From the NCBI GenBank assembly GCA_028532985.1, contig JANCIK010000002.1:1054001-1118000 (forward strand): a DNA stretch of 64,000 nucleotides, given 5' to 3'. The notes under the pieces are model-generated. The model was not told where the DNA came from and searched no databases. It saw nothing but the letters and a program-made list of their open reading frames with translations. This document shows positions 18,992 through 29,867 of this stretch, one piece after another. The stretch's first letter is position 1. Each line of letters begins with the position of its first letter. Origin of the DNA: Stropharia rugosoannulata (taxonomy: Eukaryota; Basidiomycota; Agaricomycetes; Agaricales; Strophariaceae). The position numbers and the translations under genes are program-made.

Positions 18992-20512
18992 ATGTTGGCG
19001 GTGTGCTCCGTGGGTACGGATGTCTCTGGAAGAACCTCAGGTTCTTGCTCCGGGATGCCTGTACTTTCGGAGCCCACATCGGGCGCAATGATCTCCTCGG
19101 GGTCGACCGATCTAATAGGACCATTGTCGGGTGCATTTGCCTTTGAAGGCTCGTTTTCTGGCCAGGGACTGGGTGGCACCCGTGATGTGCACGTTGATAA
19201 ATTGCCGTGCTCGTCCGTATTTGAAGGGTCTGGGATGGCCACCTTGTCGTGTTCTTGAGCTCGGGTGGGGGTCATTGACACGTCCATATCCTCTTCTGTC
19301 GGTGGGGGGATCGCGTATTCATCCAGGGCATCTTGGGCTTGAATGTCCGGGACCATATTGGACGCACTTTCAGAGTCAGTCAAGATGACGCGGCTTCGGA
19401 CCGACCTCCACGATGCGCCGAGTCACCGCGCCGCTGAGCATCCCACTTTTGTCGCAATTTGAGATATTGCCTCAAAGTTATTGTTTACTTGCTGGGCTAT
19501 TTGATGCAAGCGTTTTCCTTGACTGACTTGTTCGTCCATAACCTGCGAAATATCGTCCAAAACCGCTCAAACGTCCACCAGTGTTTTCACCAATACTTCA
19601 CCCAGTGTCGATGGCATGGATTCCGATGTTTTGCCGTCGAAATATTCTTCAAGTGGCTTAAGGAAATCTCCCAGCTGTGTGCTAAGGCCAATGTCGGACA
19701 AGCCGGGTCGGGGCCGAGCTGAAGTAGATGGTCGCGCCGGCCTGGATTGTTCTACCTCTTTCTTCGTCGTCCTTGGTTGCCTGACTGGTGGTTTCTTGTT
19801 GGGTCTAGACTGGGTCCGTGGAACCCACTCGGTAGCATCTTCCCCCTCCTCGATTTCTTCGCCCTCGTCGGTCATGTCCGATTCGGAGTCGGTCATCGGT
19901 GAGCTGTCATAGCCGTCGTCTGTTATGACGTTGGTCTTCATCGTTCCACTAACTTGAGCATCATCGACCTCGCACTTGACTTTCATTTTCTTGCAATGCA
20001 TACAGGCGATAAGGCCTCCACGCTGCTTCTCGTATTTCAAGCGCTGGTTGAGGGTATGCTTATCAGGATAAAAGCAGCCGTGAGATCCCCTTGCGCAGCG
20101 TTTGCAACGTTCATGGGCGGCAACAATACGGGAGTGCCTCCGGGCCTTCGCCCTCTCCAATGGCGCGTAGTCGGGTGCGTTGTCATCGTCAGCGGTCGTG
20201 TCATTCCACTTCTGTCGCATTGACTTCCTCGTAATACGAGACATACGCCTCGGAACCTCTGGCTCGTGGCTGGTGCTGGCATTTGCAATCCAAACTTCAG
20301 GTTTGACGTTTCGTTTGGGCGCCCGACTAATTTGTTTCTTGTGTGGAATCACAATGTCGACGGTTCCGTCCACCATTTCGACGTCATGCTCCTCTCCCTC
20401 TGGATCCTGTACTTCGTCTGCCTTTGCGGACTCAATCGGCAGTCTCGGAGGGGTATGGCTCGGAGGGCCGACGACCTTCACCGGAGTCGGCGCCGTCAGA
20501 GGATTTGTACTA

Positions 20513-20557
20513 CCTCCGACTTGTGTACCTCCGACTTGTGTACCTCCGACTTGTGTC
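20513..20557 (-). repeat. Three 15-bp tandem repeats within gene Z
   Basis: Three near-perfect copies of a 15-bp unit encode the (G)TQVGG repeats near the start of the fifth exon. They are in frame and probably length-variable. Confidence 0.8.
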
Positions 20558-20649
20558 TCGTTTTCGTCCCGGTCGTCCTCCGAGCCAACAGTCGGCTTCA
20601 ATTTAAACACCTATCAAGCTCGTTAACAAATGTCTGAGTACGATCCGTA

Positions 20650-21973
20650 CTCGTGCTCATCAAAAGTGATGGGAAACATGTGATTTGCATGCACCCATTT
20701 CTCCTCGCCCTTAAACCATTTTCCTCATATCTCACGAAAAGCTATAGTGTAGTGCACAAATTTTTGAAAAGTAATTGATATATGTACATACTATGTATCT
20801 AGAGCTTAAAATCGAGTATGACCACCTTTTGCAGCCTTGACAACTTGAATGCAATCAGGCATCCTAAAAATATGCTTGTTAATGTCGAAGATGGGTAAAT
20901 TCTCCCATTCTTCGAGAATGGCCTGGCGAAGCTTGTCAACAGTTGTTGGAGCATGGGAACGTGCTCGCAGGCAATTTTTAAGCTCCAGCCAAACTGGCTC
21001 AATGGGGTTGAGATCTGGAGAATTTGGTGGATGGAACATGAGGGGAATGTTATGATCATTAAACCACTTTAATGTCGATTTTGCTCAATGTGAAGGGGCC
21101 CCATCTTGCTGGAATTTTACCCCTGGTCGCAGTGCTTCCATATCTTTATAAAACTGTGTCAAAACTCCTTCCAATACTTGTGTCTGATACCGAGAAGTAT
21201 TCATCCCTCCACCTTTTCCTCCTGGATATTCCAACACCAGAATTGGTCCCTTACGGCCTTCAGCAATGCATGCCCAGACCATAACTCTCACAGGAGACTG
21301 TTTGAATGTCGGTATCAAGCAGTTTTCCTTGTATTCTTCATCTGGGCGTCTAGTAACGTAGATTCTTCCGCAGTCATCACCGAGATAAATATAGCACTCG
21401 TCTGACCAAATGCAGCGTTGCCAGTCCTTCCACGAGAAAGCCTTGTAAGACTGGGCCCAATGCATGCGCAGTTGTTTATGACGCTTCGTGAGAAATGGGA
21501 CCTTCCGAGCAACACGATGGTGCAAGCCTGACCTTTCGAGAACGCGAGAAACTGTTGAATAACTGACTTTTGGGTCCATATTGTTTCCAAGCTCGGAAAA
21601 ACCTGCATGCCGGTCTTTGAGTGCATTTCGAGTAAGTAATTGTTTTCCCTTCTCGGTAAGCTTCTCAGGACGGCCAGAGCGCGGGAGGTTCTCTGTTGAG
21701 CCAGTGTTTTGGTAGCGCTTCCAAATCCGGTCTCCGCTTGAAGACGAAATTCCAACAAGTCGGCTTGCTTCACAAGGTGTTTTCCCAGCAATTATGGCTC
21801 CGATGAGTTGGTTCTTTTTTTCAGATGATATTTCAGTGCGCCTAGAAGAGTTTTGTGGCATTAGAAGCTGAGAAGTGGTGGTTTGAATGTCAAGAAGTCA
21901 TGTTGAATTATGTGTGTCTACGACAGGAGCGCTTAAAGTGTCACGTGTTCCCATCACTTTTGATGAGCACGAG
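20650..21973 (-). mobile_element. Tc1/mariner transposon inside an intron of gene Z
   Basis: The 1,324-bp element has 26-bp perfect terminal inverted repeats (20650-20675 and 21948-21973, starting CTCGTGCTCATC) that continue imperfectly, and is flanked by TA on both sides (20648-20649, 21974-21975), the hallmark target duplication. It contains one transposase frame. Removing the element and one TA restores a 46-nt intron with GTGAGT donor, GTTAAC branch-like site and GATAG acceptor. Confidence 0.92.
20806..21861 (-). pseudogene. Tc1-type DD34E transposase with one in-frame TGA
   Basis: The frame starts at an ATG at 21861, with an N-terminal paired-like helix-turn-helix region followed by a GRPxKL-type linker. 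The catalytic residues are visible: WSDE (first Asp), QQDGAPSH (second Asp) and NPIEPVW (Glu), with 34 residues between the second Asp and the Glu. A single TGA at 21085-21087, just after QQDGAPSH, interrupts an otherwise continuous frame of about 351 codons. The codon could derive from CGA. As it stands the product would lack the catalytic Glu and be inactive, but the TIRs are intact, so the copy could still be moved by a transposase from elsewhere. Confidence 0.88.
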
Positions 21974-22775
21974 TATACTCACCTTCCTATGCCTCTTTTT
22001 CCTTTGCTCGGCATCAAGTTCAGCCAAAGTCTCCCAACTGTCAACATCTGGAAAATATTGCATAAAGTTGGGTCTTCAAAATTGTCTCTTTGGCTTACTG
22101 ATTTCTTTTTCCTTTCCCTTTCCTTTCGACTCCTTCCGTAACTTGGTCTTCGTTTTTCCTTTCGCCGCCTTTGCAACAACCTTCGCTGCTGCAGCAGCAC
22201 TGCCTTCTCCTTCGGTGGCCTTCGCTTTGCCTTCATTGCCTTCCTTTGCGTCCTGTGATGCTATTGCTGTTCTATTTGTACCTGGGGCTTGTTGGAACCA
22301 TGTCGGGATGTTGTGATCTATGTGCGACCATTATGAGAACATATATATACGGTTTGTAGAGCACTTACCGCCAAACAAACTCTCTCTTGCCACCCCTAGC
22401 TCTCCTTGTTGCATAGTGAGCATCGTTTTCATACCCAATGACATTCGCGTGCTCAGATCGTTGAACAACATTGATTTCTTCGATTCCGACAGTGAAAGGC
22501 CGTAGTGATACACGTAGTCGACGATCGTCCATCCGGTGGTCGCCCTATTTTTCTTTGTCCGACGGAGCTGAATTAGAACACGCCGAATACACGCGTTAGT
22601 GAGTGATATTAGGATCTAATAAGATGGTACTTACCCTGGATGAACGCTCATAGATGCTATTCCATTCCCCCTCCAATGCGGTCCTATCTCGGCGCACCCA
22701 CATATCGACCAACGACTTGTGAAATTCGGCCCATGACACGAGGAAAGCCTGGTCAGTATTCATCAAGGACGACAT

Positions 22776-23090
22776 TTTATGATCGGGGTGTGAGCGGAGG
22801 TATGAACAGATAGATGAGGCCAAGGACGGGATGAATGAGTGAGAGGGAGCGGAGGCGCGCGACGCGACGGCGTGGAGAAAAAGATTGTTACAAGTTGAAA
22901 CCGGCAGCGATCCGAATATTTCAACGGCAGCCAAACAGGGCCAAAGTGCGTCATCTGACCAGGATATTGCCGGTATCCTCGGGTGCACTCCGGCATCTCC
23001 CCGGTATCTCCAGCATGTCGGCATACCTCCGACTGGCAATTGATAAATACTGTCCTTTCCAGTTCTTACTTTCGTGTAACCAGTTTCTAA
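22776..23090. promoter_or_regulatory. Shared promoter region between divergent genes Z and Y
   Basis: A 315-bp gap between the head-to-head starts of gene Z (minus) and gene Y (plus). A TATA-like ATAAATA at 23043-23049 precedes gene Y by about 42 bp. The region contains inverted GTATCTCC/CCGGTATC-type GC-rich elements. The part from 22857 on is kept in the inverted copy. Confidence 0.5.
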
Positions 23091-24372
23091 ATGGCACATC
23101 GTACGTGATACATATTGATGGAATGGTGCATATTATAATGTATGATGTAGGCAACTTAAAAAGAAAGGCTAGCCTCCTGGAAGAAAGTAGTGATGATGAA
23201 ATCGAGGTTTCCAGTCCGATTCCAATCCCGGGTTACAAGGATAACATATCACTAATGGTTGAAGAAAGCAGCGATGACGAGATCGAAGTATCAAGCCCAG
23301 TAAGGATCGTCGACATCGACGACGATTTGCTTGAAATTTCGAGTCCAAGAGCAATCACAACTGTCCTACACGTGTCCGACTCCGATGAAGCAATCAGACA
23401 ACCTCCACGCAGTAATCGGTTTGGTCAAAATAAAAACAGTGAATTTACGGTATACAAAGATGCTCAAGCTCAACTTTCTACGGGCCTGGACACAACAGCT
23501 ATACCCAAGAAGACTATCAGACAACCTAACATTGACTCCGACTCCCTACCGCTTCCGAAGTTCCCTGTCTTCAATTTGGATCAAGTAACAGACATTGCAT
23601 CAGCAATTCCCATTTCATACGTAGGTCCTCGCTATGGAATAATTATAGGAGTATATCTAACTGTCCATTAAGACCTGCCCATGGGAAGATATCTGCGACA
23701 CCTCAAAAATGATTGATGATATGGACCTTGGACCGGATTTCCAAACAAAATTATCAGTGTTAACCAATGCCCGAAAACAGCAATTCTTGATGGAAAAAGC
23801 ATGCTGGGAACTATGTATAGACAGATTGCAAAGATTATCCGTCCTTCAATGTCAACTAGTAGCAGAGACGGAAAAGTTGGAGTAGAAGTTTCCCAACCAT
23901 AGCTATTGATCGTATGCGTAAAAATTGTGTTCGGGGCCGAGCCGACCTTGTCCGGATGGTCGGGTGTGCGATATGTTTCTCTAAAGATTGACAATGAAAT
24001 TATTGACAAGTAGGCTTTTATACGCTCGTAAGGCATATTCAAAATGGTCCCGATACTTTATTTGACGAGGGCCATACAGCAGAAGTCGAGGAAGGTGGGC
24101 TATGATGGGGCACCGACAGTCGGTGCTGTCGGTGCTTTCGGGGCTCCGACTGGCATGGTGTCGGGACCTCACCGGGATGTGACTGTGGCTGTGAGCCTGG
24201 ATTCCAGCAGAATGGAGCCGTAGGCCACGGTACATAGTTAGAAACCGGTTCCGTCCGTTAGGTACGGTCAATACCTTAAAATAGATTCCTCAGGAACAAG
24301 ACTATAGTGTATAGTATATATTTAGATCCTGGTTACACTATTATGTACGGTACCAGGGGACTGTTCTATGTG
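22857..24372. repeat. Left arm of a 1.5-kb inverted repeat carrying gene Y
   Basis: The reverse complement of 57783-59299. I saw only a one-base length difference (four G versus three G near 23936). It ends at GGTACCAGGGGACTG...TATGTG. Beyond this both arms abut different positions of the HET array unit, so the end is a real element or rearrangement border. A hairpin-prone CACCGACAGTCGGTG is at about 24101-24115. From 23886 to 24372 I see no gene. Confidence 0.9.
23091..23885 (+). CDS. Gene Y: small protein with duplicated acidic SIM-like motifs, 3 exons
   Basis: Reconstruction: exon 1 23091-23100 (ATGGCACATC), intron of 50 nt (GTACGT...GTAG), exon 2 23151-23620, intron of 52 nt (GTAGGT, CTAAC branch, TTAAG acceptor), exon 3 23673-23885. 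The joined frame has 230 residues. Near the N-terminus a basic NLKRKAS stretch is followed by two copies of EESSDDEIEVSSP and a related DDLLEISSP, which look like SUMO-interaction or CK2-phosphorylation motifs. The C-terminal 70 residues form a probable coiled coil with several Cys. The likely location is the nucleus; no family is recognised. A second, apparently identical copy is at 58271-59065. An upstream open frame that skips exon 1 has no promoter support. Confidence 0.6.
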
Positions 24373-26529
24373 CGAAAACACAAGGCAAAAGTAGGGAGAT
24401 CTTACAGTCAGCACCCGAAACCAAAAAATCGCGAAAAACGCGTACATCTCTCCCCAGAACAGCAGAAAGCGCGTCGGTATTCGCACGTGTCCACGAGAAT
24501 CAGGGATATCCATTCACCTCGAGGAAGAGGCGCGCAGGATGAGAGAGGTGTTGACTGGCGCGCGAGATGGCCGGGATGGAGACAGGCGGGCACTGTTATG
24601 GGATAGGGGTGTGCAAGGTGTTTGGCAGAGTGTCAGGGACGGGCATCTCGATGGCGGGGTAAGGCTAGGTGCGCAGGCGGGTAGTTGTGTCATCGTGGTT
24701 CGTCCAAACGGTAACAGAGGCAACGGCGGCAGCTGTTCATGTTGTCCGGAATCTCCGGCCCGCCCGTCTGCCATGTCCGAAGGCCGTCGGGATGGGGGCA
24801 GGAGACAGGCAGGCGCACGCAGGGGCTCGGAGTTGATATCTACTCACAAGCGTAGCTCATCCCATCCGCGGCTCCGTTCATTTGCTACCATGGTAAGCTT
24901 CTCAACGCTCACATAGCACCACGCCTGCCCGTGTCAGCCCTTCTCACCAACTCAGCCCGCTGTCCTGCCAACTCCACACCTCACTGCGTCCACCATGACA
25001 CTTCTCGCCCGAGGTTATCAATGCATGCCACGGCTCGACAGTGTTCCAGATACTCAAGGACAAGCCTGACACGCTCGCCGCATAGCGCACTTCCCGGCTG
25101 TGCTCAAGGAATGCAGTGAGTTTTGTTTCCTTTTATCTTGCGTGCCGTGCCTCCAGGCTCCTCACATGCTCTCTTTGTCCTGAACGCTGGACTTCTGGCC
25201 GTCTCCGTTTGCAGCCCCGCTCTTCCACGTCCGCCCCGTCCGCCGCCTTTCGTGCTGCTGCCTCTCCCGCTGCCGGATTACCAATGCATGCACCGTCTGC
25301 TATAAAATATTTATGGATCTACCTGTCCACGCACTCTGAATTGCTCCGACTCGCGTGCCCTCCACGCACCCTCAATCCATCCGTCCATTCCTTCTCATCT
25401 CATCTCGACACGTCAATTCATATTCATCCCCATCTGTCCCATATCTTGTCAAGACCGCAAATTGACTGCAAATCTATGCTACCCGTTGCTATTCCCTTCT
25501 TCTTTCAGTGGCCTTCTGGCTCACCAAAAGCACAGATAGGTGTTATACGCTTACAGTACAGGTCATCTACTGCACGTACTGCAGCAGGCCGGATTGGACC
25601 CATGTTTTGCAGACCGAGTTCTTCACCATACGCACTGGCGGGCGGTACACATTTCATGCACATACTCTTCCTGTGTTTCTGCTATTGGCAGCATGTCTGG
25701 ATGCCACCTGCTCTCCATACCTTTGCATAGGGCGCAATACCTTGCCTTACCACCAATACACTATCCACATTTGACATTTACAGAACTCAAGATTGTTAAC
25801 GCTGTACTAAGTAAGCCATGTCTTTGTTCTATTTCATTTTTACTAACTTCTCGTTTTAAGCAACACTGTCGCGCACCGCGAGCTCCCAACATTAGTTTCT
25901 GTGAACAAATCAATTCACCCGCTCACTCCAGCGTCTGCTAGTATGCTATTCCAAATGTAAAAGGTGCGGTACTCATTCCTTCGGATCCTTCTTTGACTGA
26001 CCATATCCAACGATTATATCGATGACCGTATGCGGAAGTGTCGTCCCGGATCTGCATGCGGATATAGGGCGTGAGGCAAGTACACGTGTCGTGGAGGGGG
26101 TTGGGCTAACGATGCGATGCACAGATGGGATGGAGAACATCTACGAGAATGCGAGGAACCGAATGCGGCCAAACTATTGAATGGAACCTACGGATGAACG
26201 GGAAGAGTAGATGGGTGATCCGCAACGCGTCGGTGACCTTATATATGTTTATTGGGTGGGCAGGGTGCTGAGCTGCGGCTGGTGGAGGACAGGGTAGGGG
26301 TACCCAGAGTCTGGGAAATGTCATTGTTGATGTGGGGATGCAAGATATTGGACAGATGTTCAGTCGGGTAGCCGTCCGAATTGTCTCGTCATTGTGGTCT
26401 CTGCAAAAACATCCGAGCCAACGGCGCGCCCTTGCATTCCACTGCCGGTCCGCGCTTGGGTTATTCCTCATACTCATCTGTTTTCAATGTTCAATGTTCA
26501 ACACTCACCCGTGTATTTGCATAGATGAC
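24373..26529. other. Unit 1 spacer
   Basis: This is non-coding as far as I can see. It resembles the spacers at 32151, 40355 and 50575. At about 24935-25115 it contains a degenerate piece of exon 1 of the mitochondrial-type gene (the part around TTCTCGCCCGAGGT...CTCAAGGACAAGCC). Short open frames here differ between units and are not conserved as proteins. Confidence 0.6.
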
Positions 26530-28036
26530 CTCATTGTAAGAAAATAAAATGAATTGTTTGCTTAGACTGTGTTCTGCACACACAAATCCCCAGACATGCA
26601 CCAAAGCCAGCTACACAAGGACAAACTATCCATATCCTTGATACGGCGCGTCTGTACGCCTGAGATCTACATCCATCCGGGCATCTGGTCAGGAACTTAA
26701 CGAGTCTATGCACATAATGTCTCCAATATAAGTTTGAACTGCTAGGCAGAGCGATGCAGCTGAGCTGAAATCATGTCCTATGTCCTACAAAGACTATAAT
26801 AAAGCGTAAAACAAGATTAAAGGGTCGAGGCAGTGCACGGCACCCCAAAGTAGCTCGTGTTAATCACGGACTTGCATGCGGCCTGCTGGTAGCATAGCCC
26901 CTGCTACAAAAATAACAATGAGCAAAACGACTAAATAACTATGCCTCGAACACGGCATATCACCATTATCACATTCCACAAAAAAGAACGGTTTCTTTCC
27001 ACGATACTAATGCTCAAAATGCGAGAACTCAGATGTCCAACAGAAACTAGGTATTTGAGCATCTGACCTCCCGCAACAGCATCCAAATTTATCTGGCACG
27101 TCTCAGCTGACATCCAGCACACAGCATCTATCAATAGAAAGATCGCACGGCCAAGCTGAAGTACTTAAAGCAACTTAACCCACGATCGCAACAGTTGCAC
27201 GTTGCGCCCATCTCTTCAGACACTCAGACAGACACTTCCAACCATCCACTGTGATATTCGATGACTTCCGCAGGCTCCCAACCGCCAGGTCCAGGTGAGT
27301 AAATCGAATTATACTGCGTTTATCATCTGACAGACGTTCGCAAATAGAATCTCCAATTCCCTTGCACACGGAAACGGAATCCGCAGGTGAGATTGACCTG
27401 CGTATCACGAAAGATCGCAATATACTAAAGCTGAGAAATACATGTAGATGTCAACGGGTACGGAGAGGCTCTGTTGGGGAGCCTCGTTCGATTCTTCCAG
27501 CCTTCGACTGCAAGTGAGTATGCTATCTCGGTGCCGTGTCCTAAATGTATTAGATGGAGCACTTACATATGTCTTGAATGCAGGTTCGGATATTACACGC
27601 TTGCGCATATCTGCCGAGGGTCAACAGCTCCTGAAGACGCTTAGAAATTTCGTCAACCTAGTGGTTAATCCCGGAGTAGACAATGCAATTGAAGGCACGT
27701 CCCTATTTTCTCTGGAGCTGACGTGTCGACTGATCTTCACTATCAGACGTTGCTCCGTCACATGTCGAGGAACATTTTCATGAAGACCAGCGTGAGTAAA
27801 TTAGTTATTTAAATATTGGTCGCTTCTAACACAAATATCTTCAGCTAATGGGAGTCTCCTGGCGACTGAATCACTCTGGGAGGATGAATTTTTGCTCTTG
27901 TCTGATATGTTTGATGTGTACACATTAGTATATGGTCTGTTATTTAACCTCCGTGCCTTTAATGTAATTTAACTTTGTTGCTTCAGAACTCCCCAGAGAG
28001 ATAATCGACACAGTTAACGATTATGTATTCAACGAA
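26530..28036. other. Conserved block upstream of HET1 with exon-like segments on both strands
   Basis: This block is kept in all units (34465-35983, 44740-46241, 53020-54548). Plus-strand reading: exon-like pieces separated by GTGAGT...CAG introns lead through TTCTTCCAGCCTTCG, SDITRL...LLKTLRNFVNLVVN, ATESLWEDEFLLLSDM and ELPREIIDTVNDYVFNEMP directly into the HET frame, so the HET gene may start upstream. Minus-strand reading: pieces such as RFTHLDLAVGSLRKS and ETCQINLDAVAGG also join in frame across GT-AG introns and look like an F-box/LRR-type protein. I cannot decide between them from sequence alone; both may be relics. Confidence 0.4.
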
Positions 28037-29590
28037 ATGCCAATCCGCATGATCAGCTTTGACTCAAATGGAAACAATTGCACTCTAGTTGAACGCAGCG
28101 AGTTGGTTAGAACGATACTTGCACACATCATGTCTGATTATCCAATGGAACGGGACCTCAAACAAGAAATAAAGAGAATTTGGGACTCTGATATGATTGA
28201 TTTTTCCTTGTCATACTGCCGGTATGCCATCCTTTCGCACACTTGGTTGCGCAGCACGCCTGGGGACATCCTATTTCATGACTGGGCCAACCGCGCGCTC
28301 CCTCAGAATGCTCCTGGAAATGACAAGATCTCCAACTTCTGCTCTGTTGCAGCACATGAGTACCGCGTGCGATTTGGCTGGATGGATACTGTCTGTATAA
28401 ACAAGGAGAGTAGCTCTGAACTGGACGAGTCCATTCGGTCAATGTACAAATGGTACCAAGAGGCCGAAGTCTGCATTGCTTACCTCGCCGATACACTTAA
28501 GTTTGCCGAGATTCCAAAGGACACCTGGTTCACACGGGGCTGGACACTGCAGGAATTGATGGCGGAAACAAAAATTTATTTCTATAACCATGACTGGGCG
28601 GAGCTTTACCCTGGCCCAGACTTTACAGACCACTTGAACAATCCTGAGTTCCGTCCATCATATCGAAGTCGAAGGGCTATTCTGCCACAGATGCAGTATC
28701 AAATATTTATTGCAACATCCATTACACCCGATGAGGTGGCCCCTAGTCTTGGTGTCCGCAGGGTCCTGACTATCTCCAGAATTATGGAGCTGGCGGCAAG
28801 GCGCAAGGTGACCCGTGCGGAAGATCACATCTACTCCTTGATGGGTCTGCTTGATGTTAGCATTCCCATTGCATATGGTGAAGGGCCCGAGAAGGCATTA
28901 ACACGAATGGTTCGTGAAATTATGCTCTCCCAGCGGTATTTTTTGGATCTCTTCAACCACACCAACAAAGATTCCATTTTGCCACAAGATATCACTGACT
29001 ACATTGGACATGGCAAGACGGCTCAAGTGTGTATTGGACCAAAAACCCCACTAGTGCTTTCCCATTTGGGCGTCCACGCAACATTGATTGCGATCCCACT
29101 ATTCAAAAAAGGTTTATATCCGAACTTCCCTGCCAATAATTCTATGGATTCTATATTTTTCGGGCGTGATTACTATTCTCCACTGGACACTAGCAGCGCC
29201 TCAACTGAGTGTATTTCACGCCTTGATTTCCAATTCACTGCATGGGGCATACCGTTGAGTTACAAAAACAGCCCTCCTTTTTATTTTCTTGCAATACTTG
29301 GATCGGAAATTGATCAAGACAACGATACTCTCCGTATATCAGTTGGTAACAATGTCAGGATACGTATGTTCTCTGATTTGCCTTATCCCAACAATAAAAC
29401 TGTCAGGATATCCATTACAGATATAAAGCCCTCCAATCCAATATTTTACAACAAGTACACAGGTTTTACGGGGCCAGTGCAGATAAATCTCCCTTACAGA
29501 GGACCCAATGTATCACGTGGCATACTTACACTTACCACAGCAAAAGCAAAGAAGCTGGGTTTCAAAGTGATATCGGCTTATTTCCGTTGA
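28037..29590 (+). CDS. HET1: HET-domain protein, intact copy
   Basis: A 517-residue frame from ATG without interruption. The HET domain lies in the first half: YAILSHTWL near residue 62, FGWMDTVCINKESSSELDESI, a stretch ending CIAYLAD, and WFTRGWTLQELMA. It is followed by the ARRKVTRAEDHIYSLMGLLD and YGEGPEKAL segments that usually come after HET in basidiomycete proteins, and by a beta-rich C-terminus of unknown fold. HET domains trigger cell death after fusion of incompatible hyphae in ascomycetes; their role in basidiomycetes is less clear. It is the only one of four array copies without a disabling change. Upstream exons in the same direction may extend it at the N-terminus. Confidence 0.88.
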   Translation: MPIRMISFDSNGNNCTLVERSELVRTILAHIMSDYPMERDLKQEIKRIWDSDMIDFSLSYCRYAILSHTWLRSTPGDILFHDWANRALPQNAPGNDKISNFCSVAAHEYRVRFGWMDTVCINKESSSELDESIRSMYKWYQEAEVCIAYLADTLKFAEIPKDTWFTRGWTLQELMAETKIYFYNHDWAELYPGPDFTDHLNNPEFRPSYRSRRAILPQMQYQIFIATSITPDEVAPSLGVRRVLTISRIMELAARRKVTRAEDHIYSLMGLLDVSIPIAYGEGPEKALTRMVREIMLSQRYFLDLFNHTNKDSILPQDITDYIGHGKTAQVCIGPKTPLVLSHLGVHATLIAIPLFKKGLYPNFPANNSMDSIFFGRDYYSPLDTSSASTECISRLDFQFTAWGIPLSYKNSPPFYFLAILGSEIDQDNDTLRISVGNNVRIRMFSDLPYPNNKTVRISITDIKPSNPIFYNKYTGFTGPVQINLPYRGPNVSRGILTLTTAKAKKLGFKVISAYFR

Positions 29591-29867
29591 AGGATGGTAC
29601 ATTTTGGGTTAGTTTAAAAACATGTGCTTGTTATAATACCAGAGGCATTCAATATTAAGTCATTATCATAATTTTTTCCATGACGAAGCGATTGATAACA
29701 AGGGTAAGTCATAGTCATATTTTCAGGCCACCAAGACAGCACTATCACTCCGGGCAGCCGCACGAACATCTTTGGCAGGCTGAAAATAATAAAAGAAAAT
29801 AAGAAAAACAATAAAGAACCTATAAAACTGAATTGATTTCATGTTTTATCAAATGTTATAAGCCAGC
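29591..29867. other. Conserved 3' flank of HET1
   Basis: An AT-rich segment nearly identical behind all HET copies, probably the 3' UTR. A minus-strand frame of 65 codons here is identical in units 1 and 2 but is degraded in units 3 and 4, so I do not call it a gene. Confidence 0.5.

Larger units (their letters stand above)
18992..22775 (-). pseudogene. Gene Z: multi-exon Zn2Cys6-like cysteine-cluster protein, broken
   Basis: Reconstruction: exons 22775-22635, 22567-22369, 22317-22099, 22047-21983, then 20610 onward; introns of 67, 51, 51 nt and a 46-nt intron now enlarged by a Tc1 element. All joins keep one frame, giving 555 residues to a TGA at 19567-19569. The same frame then continues through a heptad-rich coil to a second TGA (19423-19425) and on to the LTR of element A at 18991, so the original protein was longer. 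Features in order: an unknown N-terminal domain, a Lys/Ala-rich segment, three TQVGG repeats, a cluster C-x2-C-x6-C, 23 residues, C-x2-C-x6-C (about residues 377-421), an acidic region and a Pro/Arg-rich tail. It resembles a nuclear DNA-binding factor. The TGAs look like CGA-to-TGA changes. Confidence 0.7.

Noticed and set aside
22596..23099. Long minus-strand frame starting inside the gene Y promoter
   Set aside because: Only its second part, from the ATG at 22775, continues in frame across introns into gene Z; the first part overlaps gene Y and its TATA box.
24090..24372. Possible Helitron-like 3' end with hairpin in the inverted repeat arm
   Set aside because: A hairpin-prone CACCGACAGTCGGTG exists, but there is no CTRR end at the border and no Rep/helicase gene.
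29614..29811. Minus-strand frame of 65 codons behind HET1, the same in unit 2 (37555-37752)
   Set aside because: Lies in the AT-rich 3' flank of HET and is lost in units 3 and 4 through substitutions and gaps; best explained as conserved UTR.
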